NCBI GenBank assembly: GCA_002779825.1
Contig: PEVN01000470.1
Span: 1-32,198, forward strand
Reading direction: 5' to 3'
Origin: Armatimonadetes bacterium CG06_land_8_20_14_3_00_66_21
GTDB taxonomy: Bacteria; Armatimonadota; Abditibacteriia; CG2-30-66-41
DNA: 32,198 nucleotides
Both the position numbers and the translations under genes were made by a program. The notes beneath the pieces were generated by a model. The model was not told the origin of the DNA and did not search any database. It saw only the letters and a list, made by a program, of their open reading frames with translations. Shown in pieces: positions 24,833-31,323 of this stretch (the first letter of the stretch is position 1; every line of letters begins with the position of its first letter).

Positions 24833-26449
24833 TCACTGGCCGTCGAGCGACCTCACGATCACGTCCCTGAACATGAACGGGTTATCGCTGAGCCGCAAAG
24901 GCTTGCCGCTGGCGGTGGTCACGTTCTTCAGGAGGACTTCCTTGGTCTTGACGTAGGGGTACTTCTCTACGTAGGACGCGTCCGTGTACTTGCCGTCGAA
25001 GTTGCCGAAGAGGGCGGGCCCCTGGTACCCGTCAGGGTGCCGGCTGTCGTCGATGCGGAGGCCGTCGATGGTGATTCGCTCCGGCATGTAGCAGGTGTAC
25101 CCGAAATCATGCTGTCCGGAGTAGGAACCGCCGATCAGACTGGCGCTCACCGGTCGGCCGCACGCGGGTATGAAGACGCAGTTCCGGATGACGAACTCGC
25201 CCTGCCACGTGCTGCCATAGTCGGGGCGCAGGTTGATAAACCTCCCGCCGTAGACGGTGGTGTTCTCCACGGTGAACGTGCCACTGCCGATGGCGTTGAT
25301 CCCCATGTAACCCAAGGTCGAGTTGCGGATCGTCGCGTTGGCGACGCCCTGGTGGGCATCGAACCGGGAGAAGGTGCACCGGTCTAACTGCAGGTTCTTG
25401 CAGAAGTTCGAGCCCATGATCCCCCAGTACGTACCGTCCTTGATGTCATTCGTCTGGCTGCAGTTTACGAACGAGACGTTCAGGGCCCGGTTGAGCGAGA
25501 TGTCGTACGTGCCCATGGACACGGGCCTGCCCGCCGAGCCGATGGTCCGGAAGGTCTTGTGTCCGGTCAGGACTGCGTTCCGAACCATCACATTCGCGCA
25601 GGTGGCGACGTTGATGAACCCACCGTAGGGCGCACCGTGGTCGCCCTCGCCGGTGACGCGGTGTTCCAGCCCCTCGACGACCACATTGGAGCGCCGGATC
25701 GCGATCCCTCGCGCGTAATAGGCGTAGCTCGACTCAGCGGCGTTGGCGAGGGTGGTGAAATGCCCTCCCGTGATGGTCAACGGCGTCTCGTCCATGGGCT
25801 GCGCGGTGAGGTCCGTGATCTGGTCGAAATCCCAGATGATCGGGGTGTTCACGTCGACGTTACCGTCCTTGTCGACGATGAAGACATCGGTCTGCGAGGA
25901 TCCCTTGTTCTGGTTCGCGCCGTAGCGGATGTAGCGCTTGACGTGAGAATTGGTGACGCTGACCACGCAACTCTGGGGCAGCGCCACGCCGATCTTCGGT
26001 TGATCCCGCTTCAGGGACGAGACCCCCTCCAGTTTGACCGGCTGCAGCGCCGACCGGACCTCGAAGATATTCGCCCCGCGCTTCTGCACGGAAGTGTCAT
26101 CGATGATGAACTTGGCGGAGCCGAAGTCAGTGTCGGTCTGGATGACAGCCGTCTTGTCCTGCCCGCCAATGTAGTACGTCGCCTCGTCGTCCGCGTTCAC
26201 GGGGAGCCCGTGCTGATTGGCGAACGCATGGGCCTTGGCAATGGCCTCGATATCGTCAGTCTCACCGTCACCCCGAGCTCCGAAGTCGCCATACCGAACC
26301 ACCTCCATGGGTGTCCTACCTTTCTCCGGCGGGGGCTCCGCAGTCCAGACAGACGAGTTCTGCCAGCAGAGACCCAGGGCCAGGAGCGCACCATACCGCA
26401 GTCGAGAGCCAGTGGCTCCGTTCGTGATCTGTCGACGTGTCGATGACAT
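24833..26449 (-). CDS. Secreted right-handed beta-helix (pectate lyase-like) protein
   Basis: 538 residues when started at the ATG at 26449, which has GGAGAGG six bases upstream. The open frame extends to 26584 without support. The N-terminus MSSTRRQITN...LRYGALLALGLCWQNSSVWTAEPP is an export signal. The mature part opens with VVRYGDFGARGDGETDDIEAIAKAHAFAN, the standard first turn of the pectate-lyase-3/polygalacturonase-like beta-helix family. Repeated turns follow (ITGGHFTTLANA; IRRSNVVVEGLEHRV; NVMVRNAVLTGH; LQLDRCTFSRF; FTVENTTVYGG). It is probably a polysaccharide lyase or hydrolase, or a carbohydrate-binding protein; no catalytic residues can be assigned. It appears intact and converges on the broken gene to its left. 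Confidence 0.83.
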   Translation of the reverse strand: MSSTRRQITNGATGSRLRYGALLALGLCWQNSSVWTAEPPPEKGRTPMEVVRYGDFGARGDGETDDIEAIAKAHAFANQHGLPVNADDEATYYIGGQDKTAVIQTDTDFGSAKFIIDDTSVQKRGANIFEVRSALQPVKLEGVSSLKRDQPKIGVALPQSCVVSVTNSHVKRYIRYGANQNKGSSQTDVFIVDKDGNVDVNTPIIWDFDQITDLTAQPMDETPLTITGGHFTTLANAAESSYAYYARGIAIRRSNVVVEGLEHRVTGEGDHGAPYGGFINVATCANVMVRNAVLTGHKTFRTIGSAGRPVSMGTYDISLNRALNVSFVNCSQTNDIKDGTYWGIMGSNFCKNLQLDRCTFSRFDAHQGVANATIRNSTLGYMGINAIGSGTFTVENTTVYGGRFINLRPDYGSTWQGEFVIRNCVFIPACGRPVSASLIGGSYSGQHDFGYTCYMPERITIDGLRIDDSRHPDGYQGPALFGNFDGKYTDASYVEKYPYVKTKEVLLKNVTTASGKPLRLSDNPFMFRDVIVRSLDGQ

Positions 26450-26558
26450 GGGCATCCTCTCCGTGAACGCAAGCCCTGCCCTGTTGAGTCTGAAGCTACA
26501 ACCGCTCCTTGCCAACGCGAGAGGGCGTGAGCGGGGCTGTGCCCGGGCACCAATTGTG

Positions 26559-26576
26559 AGGGCGCGACCGCGCCCT
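26559..26576. repeat. Small perfect palindrome at the VapC stop codon
   Basis: AGGGCGCG-AC-CGCGCCCT: eight pairs around a two-base centre, overlapping the last bases of the vapC-like gene. There is no T-run on the minus strand side, so it is not a clear terminator; it may be a REP-like palindrome. Confidence 0.6.
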
Positions 26577-26964
26577 ACCCCCACACCGTCTCCACGTCGT
26601 ACTGCGACACCAGGGCATCGCGGGTGACCAGCGTGTGCCCGCGACTCTCGGCCTGGGCGACGAGGAGTCGGTCGAAGGGGTCCTTGTGGAGGTCCGGAAG
26701 CAGCGTGGAGGCGATCATCTCGTCCACAGTGGGCTCAACCAGCAGGATACCCGAGCGGGCCGCGAGGTCATCCTTCCACTGCCGAACATCGTCGAGAGCC
26801 AGCCGTCCCTTCTTGGCCAGCAGCGCGATCTCCCAGAAGCAGACGGTCGAGACGACCAGTTCGCCCTGCTGCGCGCGCTCATCGAGGAAGCCGGCGAACT
26901 CGTCGCTGAGGTGCTCCCGGTTCGCCCAGAACACCAACGCGTGGGTGTCGAGCGCGTACGTCAC
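26575..26964 (-). CDS. PIN-domain ribonuclease toxin (VapC)
   Basis: 129 residues from the GTG at 26964, which overlaps the antitoxin stop as GTGA. The four acidic positions are D6 (YALDTHALVFW), E45 (STVCFWEIALLAKKG), D98 (DPFDRLLVAQA) and D116 (TLVTRDALV). The CFWEIALLAKKGRL and DPFDRLLVAQA motifs are typical of the subgroup paired with Phd-like antitoxins. An ATG six codons upstream is possible, but GTG gives the usual coupled arrangement. Intact. Confidence 0.88.
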   Translation of the reverse strand: MTYALDTHALVFWANREHLSDEFAGFLDERAQQGELVVSTVCFWEIALLAKKGRLALDDVRQWKDDLAARSGILLVEPTVDEMIASTLLPDLHKDPFDRLLVAQAESRGHTLVTRDALVSQYDVETVWG

Positions 26965-27191
26965 GGCACGTACTCCTGCCACACGTCGCCCATGGGCGCG
27001 AATGCCTCGTCGGGCGAGGTCAGCAGGCGCGGCTTCTGACGAACAGCATCCCGCCAGTCAGGCGATGGCGCTGGCATCAGGCGCGCGACTTCCCGCCCCT
27101 TCCAGTTGACCGACACCGGCTCCCCGTCGGAGACAATCCGGAGCGCGGCAAACAGCTCCTTCCGCAACTGCGACGCGGTCATGGTTACCAT
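26961..27191 (-). CDS. Phd/YefM-type antitoxin of the VapC pair
   Basis: 76 residues from the ATG at 27191 (GGAGG about twelve bases upstream on the minus strand): MVTMTASQLRKELFAALRIVSDGEPVSVNWKGREVARLMPA is the Phd/YefM DNA-binding fold. The tail ends WQEYVP and overlaps the toxin start by four bases. A second ATG at 27182 is also possible. A TACAAT box at about 27231-27236 on the minus strand could be the -10 of its promoter; no good -35 is visible. Confidence 0.8.
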   Translation of the reverse strand: MVTMTASQLRKELFAALRIVSDGEPVSVNWKGREVARLMPAPSPDWRDAVRQKPRLLTSPDEAFAPMGDVWQEYVP

Positions 27192-27236
27192 CGTGGCACC
27201 AGCCTCCATGTGCAACGGTGAGCTTGCATTGTACAA

Positions 27237-27996
27237 CCCCGATGCTACTGACGCCAGCGGGCGTTCGGCTGCGGTGCCGGCACCGCCTGTTCCTGCAAAC
27301 CGTCGTCAGGATCCAGCACGAAGCGGGCCGGTCAACAGCCACGTTGCCACTGGCGCTGACGGTGGATGGTGGTGCCAAACAACTGGTGCCAACGCCAACG
27401 GTCCGCCGCCGCCCGCCAAATCTGGTGGACAGCCGCGTGCGGCAGAACCGCACGCACGGTTTGGGGAAGGGGTCCCGGGAGCCACGGACGCTTTGCGTCG
27501 CTATGCGCCCGGGGTCCACTTCCACACCCCGGTGTCGGGTTCGACCCGTTCGCCCGAAAGGGCTTTTTCAGCGGAATCCAGTCTTCTGTCTGTCGCCCCA
27601 TCAGTCAATGGCGTCCCCGCAAGGTGCTGCTCCGCGTACGTCGAGGGGCAACCTCTTCCAGAGGCTCTGCCAACAGTGAACTGCAAACGAGCGCCCAGTG
27701 TCGAGACGCTGCTGCTCTGCCATTCTGCCAGATCTCCCAGTACTCGTCAACGGGGTCCGGACACGCCGAGCACCGGGGTCGCATCGGCAGTCTCCAATCC
27801 AGAAGTCCAGGCGACCCCGGGTTGGCGCCGCCTGTGTCCGCTGCGGCCGCTCGCACTTGGGGAGGTGGAGCAAGGAGCAAGCGGTGGCGCGCTTGTCGCC
27901 ATTCCCCGGCGCAGGTGATCGCCACGGGAAGCTCCCGCAGCCCTCGGAGTCGCCCGCGGGCTGCGCACTCGGCTGCTCCGGCGCCCCCAAGCGACG
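27237..27996. other. Non-coding stretch with intron debris
   Basis: About 760 bases without a credible gene. The long open frames on both strands are proline/arginine/alanine-rich and lack domain features or ribosome sites, as expected of high-G+C non-coding DNA. The recognisable parts are the domain V-like hairpin at 27430-27463 and a small GCCC-GAAA-GGGC-TTTTT hairpin at 27552-27568 (+). Confidence 0.6.
27430..27463 (+). mobile_element. Group II intron domain V-like remnant
   Basis: AGCCG-CGTGCGG-CAGAA-CCGCACG-CA-CGGTT folds into the shape of bacterial group II intron domain V: a lower helix AGCCG/CGGTT carrying the catalytic AGC triad with a G-T pair, a two-base bulge (CA) on the 3' side, an upper helix of seven pairs and a small loop. 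Compared with the usual GAGCCG...GAAA...ACGGTTC pattern, the loop and two flanking positions have drifted. The G-rich run that follows (GGGGAAGGGG, 27463-27472) is also usual after domain V. No reverse transcriptase or 5' intron end is seen nearby, so this is a fragment. Confidence 0.5.
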
Positions 27997-28893
27997 TCAG
28001 ATCGTGGCTTCCCTCCACTGCTGTTCGAGGAACCGGAACGACTTGGGGATCTCGACCTCGGGGTCTCCGTCGCAGCCGCACTCCAGGCTGCAGAAGTCCT
28101 GGTAGCCGATCTGCTTGAGGCCGCGGAAGCCGTCGACGAACTTGCGGTCGTCCTGGCCGGGCAGGACGCGGCGCCAACTGGCCAGGTGGACGTGGTGCAC
28201 CCATTTGCCGCCGCGCACGAAGGCATCGGTGTCGCTCTTCTCCTCGCGGCTCATATGGTAGAAGTCGCCCATCAGGCAGAGACCGGGGTTGTTCAGTTTC
28301 TCGCAGATCGCCGCTGCCTGCTCCAGCCGGTTGATGTAGAAGGTCTCGCCTTTGTTCAGCGGCTCCAGCAGCACGCGCGACTTGCACTTCTGCGCGTGAT
28401 CGCCCACCTCCGGCAGGATGTCCCAGAGGATCTTGTCCAACTCGTCCGGCTTCAGGTTGCTCTGCCCGTTGAAGCAGGGGACGAAGATGACGCCGGTGCT
28501 CTCCAGCTCCCCGGCGACTTCCAGCGCCTGCTTCAGGTCGTCAATGCCTCGCTTGCGCTTCTCCAGGTCGGTCGACACCAAGTCGCCGTTGTGAGAGCCC
28601 CAACACAGTGCGCCCATCTTGACGCGCGTCCCCTTGAGGGCGTCCTTGATCTCCTGGACCCGGGTCCCCGGCGCGCCGCCGATCTCGATCCCAACGGCAC
28701 CCCACTCTTCCAGCTTGAGCACCTTCTCGCGGCAGTCTTTCCCCGGGATCCGGCCTTCCTGGCTGCAGAGCTTGAGGACCGCCTCCTTGTCGCCCTCGGC
28801 TGCGGCATTCGAGCCGAACTGGGCGACTTCACCAACCGCGCCGAGCGCCGCAGCGCCAACCATCGAGCTCTTCAGGAACGCGCGTCTTTTCAT
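27997..28893 (-). CDS. Tat-exported sugar phosphate isomerase/epimerase (TIM barrel)
   Basis: 298 residues from the ATG at 28893, which has GGAGAAG eight bases upstream; an upstream TTG is unsupported. The signal KRRAFLKSSMVGAAALGAVG has a twin-arginine start. The barrel shows xylose-isomerase-like strands: KMGALCWGSHNGDLVS, VIFVPCFNG, RVLLEPLNKGETFYINR, LCLMGDFYHMSREE, VHHVHLASWRR and FCSLECGCDGDPE, the Glu, Asp and His residues probably binding a divalent metal. Likely a keto-sugar isomerase/epimerase in the cell envelope, in keeping with the Tat-type oxidoreductase at 6822. Divergent from the TIM-barrel gene at 29232. Confidence 0.85.
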   Translation of the reverse strand: MKRRAFLKSSMVGAAALGAVGEVAQFGSNAAAEGDKEAVLKLCSQEGRIPGKDCREKVLKLEEWGAVGIEIGGAPGTRVQEIKDALKGTRVKMGALCWGSHNGDLVSTDLEKRKRGIDDLKQALEVAGELESTGVIFVPCFNGQSNLKPDELDKILWDILPEVGDHAQKCKSRVLLEPLNKGETFYINRLEQAAAICEKLNNPGLCLMGDFYHMSREEKSDTDAFVRGGKWVHHVHLASWRRVLPGQDDRKFVDGFRGLKQIGYQDFCSLECGCDGDPEVEIPKSFRFLEQQWREATI

Positions 28894-28912
28894 TGCTTTT
28901 CTTCTCCGCAAA

Positions 28913-29036
28913 CGTTGTTGGAGATATGTATCTCCAACACTTCTTCTCTATGGATATTCACCCTATGCGGGTTCGTCGGTGTGCCGGACACACATCCGGC
29001 GAGAATCGGCGTTGGGGATCCATATCTCCAACAACG
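28913..29036. repeat. 124-bp inverted-repeat element with three copies of TATCTCCAACA
   Basis: Bases 28913-28928 are the exact reverse complement of 29021-29036 (16 of 16). The left arm also belongs to a perfect palindrome at 28916-28939 (GTTGGAGATA-TG-TATCTCCAAC plus one flanking pair), so TATCTCCAACA occurs twice in direct and once in inverted orientation. This could be a small mobile palindromic element or a set of operator sites controlling both neighbours. It starts 20 bases from the minus-strand start codon. Confidence 0.6.
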
Positions 29037-29068
29037 CCAGCGCGTGACAAGCTGTGTGTTCTCGTTGC

Positions 29069-29105
29069 CTCAACGGCTCACGCGCTCCCTGACGGTCGCG
29101 GCTCC
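29069..29105. repeat. Possible dispersed repeat (PDGRGSD-encoding type)
   Basis: The stretch CTCACGCGCTCCCTGACGGT and its continuation would translate as AHALPDGRGSDLLP in one frame and as SKSEPRPSGSA on the other strand. I recall such spurious peptides recurring in intergenic translations of Planctomycetota and Verrucomicrobiota genomes. The identification rests on memory of that pattern, with only one copy here. Confidence 0.3.
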
Positions 29106-29231
29106 GACTTACTGCCGTCTTCGATGGTACCACTTCGGCAGGCGGCTGACCAGCGTCCAGCGGTGGTCCGGTGGAGGGGCCGGCGACGCCGTGGCGAATA
29201 CCTTTGCTCAGTCATCCCACGAGGTGTCCCG

Positions 29232-30029
29232 ATGGATCTCTGCCGACTCACCACCTGCACCTACCCGCTCCGCGAGCGCGAGCCTGAGTACAGCTTCCGG
29301 CTATTCGCCGACGTGGGCTTCACGAAGCTGGACCTGTGGGGAAACCCGCCGCACTTCTCGGCAGACCCGGCGGAGTGCGACCACGCTGCGCTGGAGTCGT
29401 TTTCTGCGCGATACGGCATCGCCATCGCGAACCTGGGTTCGTACCCGGGCGCCAAGTTCGCCAGCGACTCACCCGAGGAAGTCGAGACGGCGCTGCAGGA
29501 GATGCGCGACACCCTCGATCTGGCCGCCCGGTTCGGGAGCCGGTCGATCCGCTTCCGCCCCGGTGAAGCGGAGGATCCGGCCATCATCGAGCGCCTGGTG
29601 GAGCCGTTCCGCGTCAGTGCCCGCTACGCCGAAGAGCGCGGCGTCTTCCTGGGCATGGAGAATCACAAAGGCAGTATCGCCGGCAACCCGGACTGGTGCG
29701 TTGAGCTGTGCGAAGCCGTCGGCTCGAAGCACTTCGGCGTGCTCTACGAGCCGTGCAACCTCCTGCACGCCGGCGTCGACTACCGCAACGCGCTGGCGAC
29801 GTTCGGTGAGTGGGTGACCCATGTCCACGTGAAGGACGGCCGTGTGCGCGACGGCGGATTCGAGCGCTGCCACTTGGGCGAGGGCGACGTGGACGCGAAG
29901 TGGGTCTTCGACAACGTGGAAGCGCTGGGCTACACCGGCGACTACGCGCTGGAGTACGAGATCTGCGACCTGGAGCCCATCGAGACGGGTCTGAAGAAGT
30001 GGCTGGATTACGCACTGGGCACTGCGTAG
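29232..30029 (+). CDS. Sugar phosphate isomerase/epimerase family TIM barrel (cytoplasmic)
   Basis: 265 residues. The open frame is much longer, but the ATG at 29232 has GAGGTG five bases upstream and starts at the first barrel strand (LCRLTTCTYPL). Metal and substrate strands: DLWGNPPHFS, RFGSRSIRFRPGE, VFLGMENHKGSIAGN, FGVLYEPCNLLHAG, VTHVHVKDGR and DYALEYEICD. These match the xylose isomerase-like/AP endonuclease 2 fold. No signal peptide. It is the third TIM-barrel isomerase in the window. It converges on the reductase gene, with only 13 bases between stop codons. Confidence 0.85.
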   Translation: MDLCRLTTCTYPLREREPEYSFRLFADVGFTKLDLWGNPPHFSADPAECDHAALESFSARYGIAIANLGSYPGAKFASDSPEEVETALQEMRDTLDLAARFGSRSIRFRPGEAEDPAIIERLVEPFRVSARYAEERGVFLGMENHKGSIAGNPDWCVELCEAVGSKHFGVLYEPCNLLHAGVDYRNALATFGEWVTHVHVKDGRVRDGGFERCHLGEGDVDAKWVFDNVEALGYTGDYALEYEICDLEPIETGLKKWLDYALGTA

Positions 30030-30042
30030 GGCCCCGGCGCGC

Positions 30043-31323
30043 TCACCCGAACGGGTGCTGTAGCCGATCCAGGAGATACAACCCGCCTAAGCGGGTCGCC
30101 AAGCCCACGTTCCCCTGCCGCAGCACGATCTTCCGGAACGTCTCCCGACCGGAGACGCAGTCGAAGAGCAGCTCGCGCATCGCCGGTTCGTGCTCCGCCA
30201 TGTCGAGCACCCGGTCCATGAAGCTTCCGTGGGCTGACAGCCCGGTCAGTTTGCGGATCAGCTTCCCGTAGAGCACATCGGCCGTGATGTCCGAGCACTG
30301 TCGGTGGAACTCGCGGAACGCCCGTTCCGACACGCCCACGTCGCACATGGTCTGTGCAGCCCACCCGCCGGTGATCATCGCCGAGTTGATCCCCTTCCCC
30401 TTGAAGGGACGCACCAGCCCGGCCGCGTCGCCGACGGTCACGTAGCGGTCGCCGAAGGAGTGCCGCGCCAAGCTGATGGGGAAGCGTCCCTTGAAGTAGT
30501 CATCCGGCTCAGGGCGCTTGGGGATGAGGCGATGCACGGGCGGCAGGTCGAGGAAGGCGTTCATGTCGTCGGTGCGCACGTTCTCGCCGGCAAGGATGAC
30601 CGTGAGGTGGTTGCCCTTGGGGATGATCGCGCCGAACTCGATGCGCTTCAGCGGCGGGAGAAGCACGTGGATGTGATCGTCCAGCAGCCCGGGCAGTGGC
30701 GCGCCGTTGCGCCCGCTGGGGCGGAAGTTGGTGACCATCGTGTCGAGCGACCTGGGGGGCAGGTAGCGCGTGTGCCGCGACAGCGTAGCCGTCATGGCGC
30801 GACTCAGCCCGAACGCGCCCACTACAGCAGCAGCCCGGAGCGTGCCGCCCCACGTGAAGACGACGACCTCCTCGTTGCGGAACTCGAGGTCCGTCGCCCG
30901 GGTCTGCACGATCTCGATCCCTCGCTCCCGGGCGGCCCGCTCGAGGAAATCGTCGAACTGGACGCGCCGCACTGCCAACGAAGAGCCGCCGTACTCGGCG
31001 CCGCTGAGCGCGATCTGCTTGTGCTCGGAGTGCAGAACGTAGCCTTTGATCTCCCGCTCGATCATCTCGGGTGGCAGTTCGAGGGCGTAGTCGTCCCGCA
31101 GGAGCTGCTGTAGCGGCGGCGAGAGCACCCCGGCGCACTGGTTGTAGTGGACCCCGAACCGCTTCCCCTCGAACACCACAATCCGCAATCGCAGGTTGCG
31201 CTTGTCTGCTTCCCGCCGCAGCGTCAATGCGCACCCAATGCCGCCGGGCCCGCCGCCGATGACGGCGACTGTCTGGCCGTCCGTCAACGGTCCTAACCGG
31301 GTGTCGTCGGCGTGGAAGCTCAT
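30043..31323 (-). CDS. FAD-dependent oxidoreductase, geranylgeranyl reductase-like
   Basis: 426 residues from the ATG at 31323, which overlaps the upstream stop (ATGA) and has GGAGGAG just before it. FAD-binding Rossmann motif VAVIGGGPGGIGCALTLRRE at about 19-38, with the second strand RLRIVVFEGKRFG. A substrate-pocket motif is NQCAGVLSPPLQQLL, and the second FAD motif is RYVTVGDAAGLVRPFKGKGINSAM. This is the layout of the geranylgeranyl reductase/isoprenoid-saturating branch of FAD monooxygenase-like flavoproteins, which reduce prenyl chains of lipids or quinones. The substrate is unproven. It is the second gene of a tandem pair. Confidence 0.82.
   Translation of the reverse strand: MSFHADDTRLGPLTDGQTVAVIGGGPGGIGCALTLRREADKRNLRLRIVVFEGKRFGVHYNQCAGVLSPPLQQLLRDDYALELPPEMIEREIKGYVLHSEHKQIALSGAEYGGSSLAVRRVQFDDFLERAARERGIEIVQTRATDLEFRNEEVVVFTWGGTLRAAAVVGAFGLSRAMTATLSRHTRYLPPRSLDTMVTNFRPSGRNGAPLPGLLDDHIHVLLPPLKRIEFGAIIPKGNHLTVILAGENVRTDDMNAFLDLPPVHRLIPKRPEPDDYFKGRFPISLARHSFGDRYVTVGDAAGLVRPFKGKGINSAMITGGWAAQTMCDVGVSERAFREFHRQCSDITADVLYGKLIRKLTGLSAHGSFMDRVLDMAEHEPAMRELLFDCVSGRETFRKIVLRQGNVGLATRLGGLYLLDRLQHPFG

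Larger units (their letters stand above)
28894..29231. promoter_or_regulatory. Divergent intergenic region with nested palindromes
   Basis: Non-coding 338 bases between two divergent TIM-barrel genes. It must hold both promoters. It contains the 24-bp palindrome and 16-bp inverted repeats described separately, and a GCCGGA-CACACA-TCCGGC hairpin at 28983-29000. I see no open frame with a ribosome site. Confidence 0.55.

Noticed and set aside
24840-26580. Long plus-strand open frames opposite the beta-helix gene
   Set aside because: They are arginine/aspartate/valine-rich shadow frames without domains or ribosome sites, while the minus strand encodes a clear beta-helix protein.
27535-27560. 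GGGTTCGACCC resembling a tRNA T-arm
   Set aside because: The loop would have five rather than seven bases, and no acceptor, D-arm or anticodon arm can be placed around it.
27106-27918. 270-codon plus-strand frame across the intron debris
   Set aside because: Proline/serine/arginine-rich, begins inside the antitoxin gene on the other strand, has no ribosome site and includes the domain V-like hairpin; it looks non-coding.
27601-28387. Minus-strand frames extending from the Tat-type isomerase into the debris
   Set aside because: They are out-of-frame shadows of the isomerase gene and lose all protein character beyond its stop codon.
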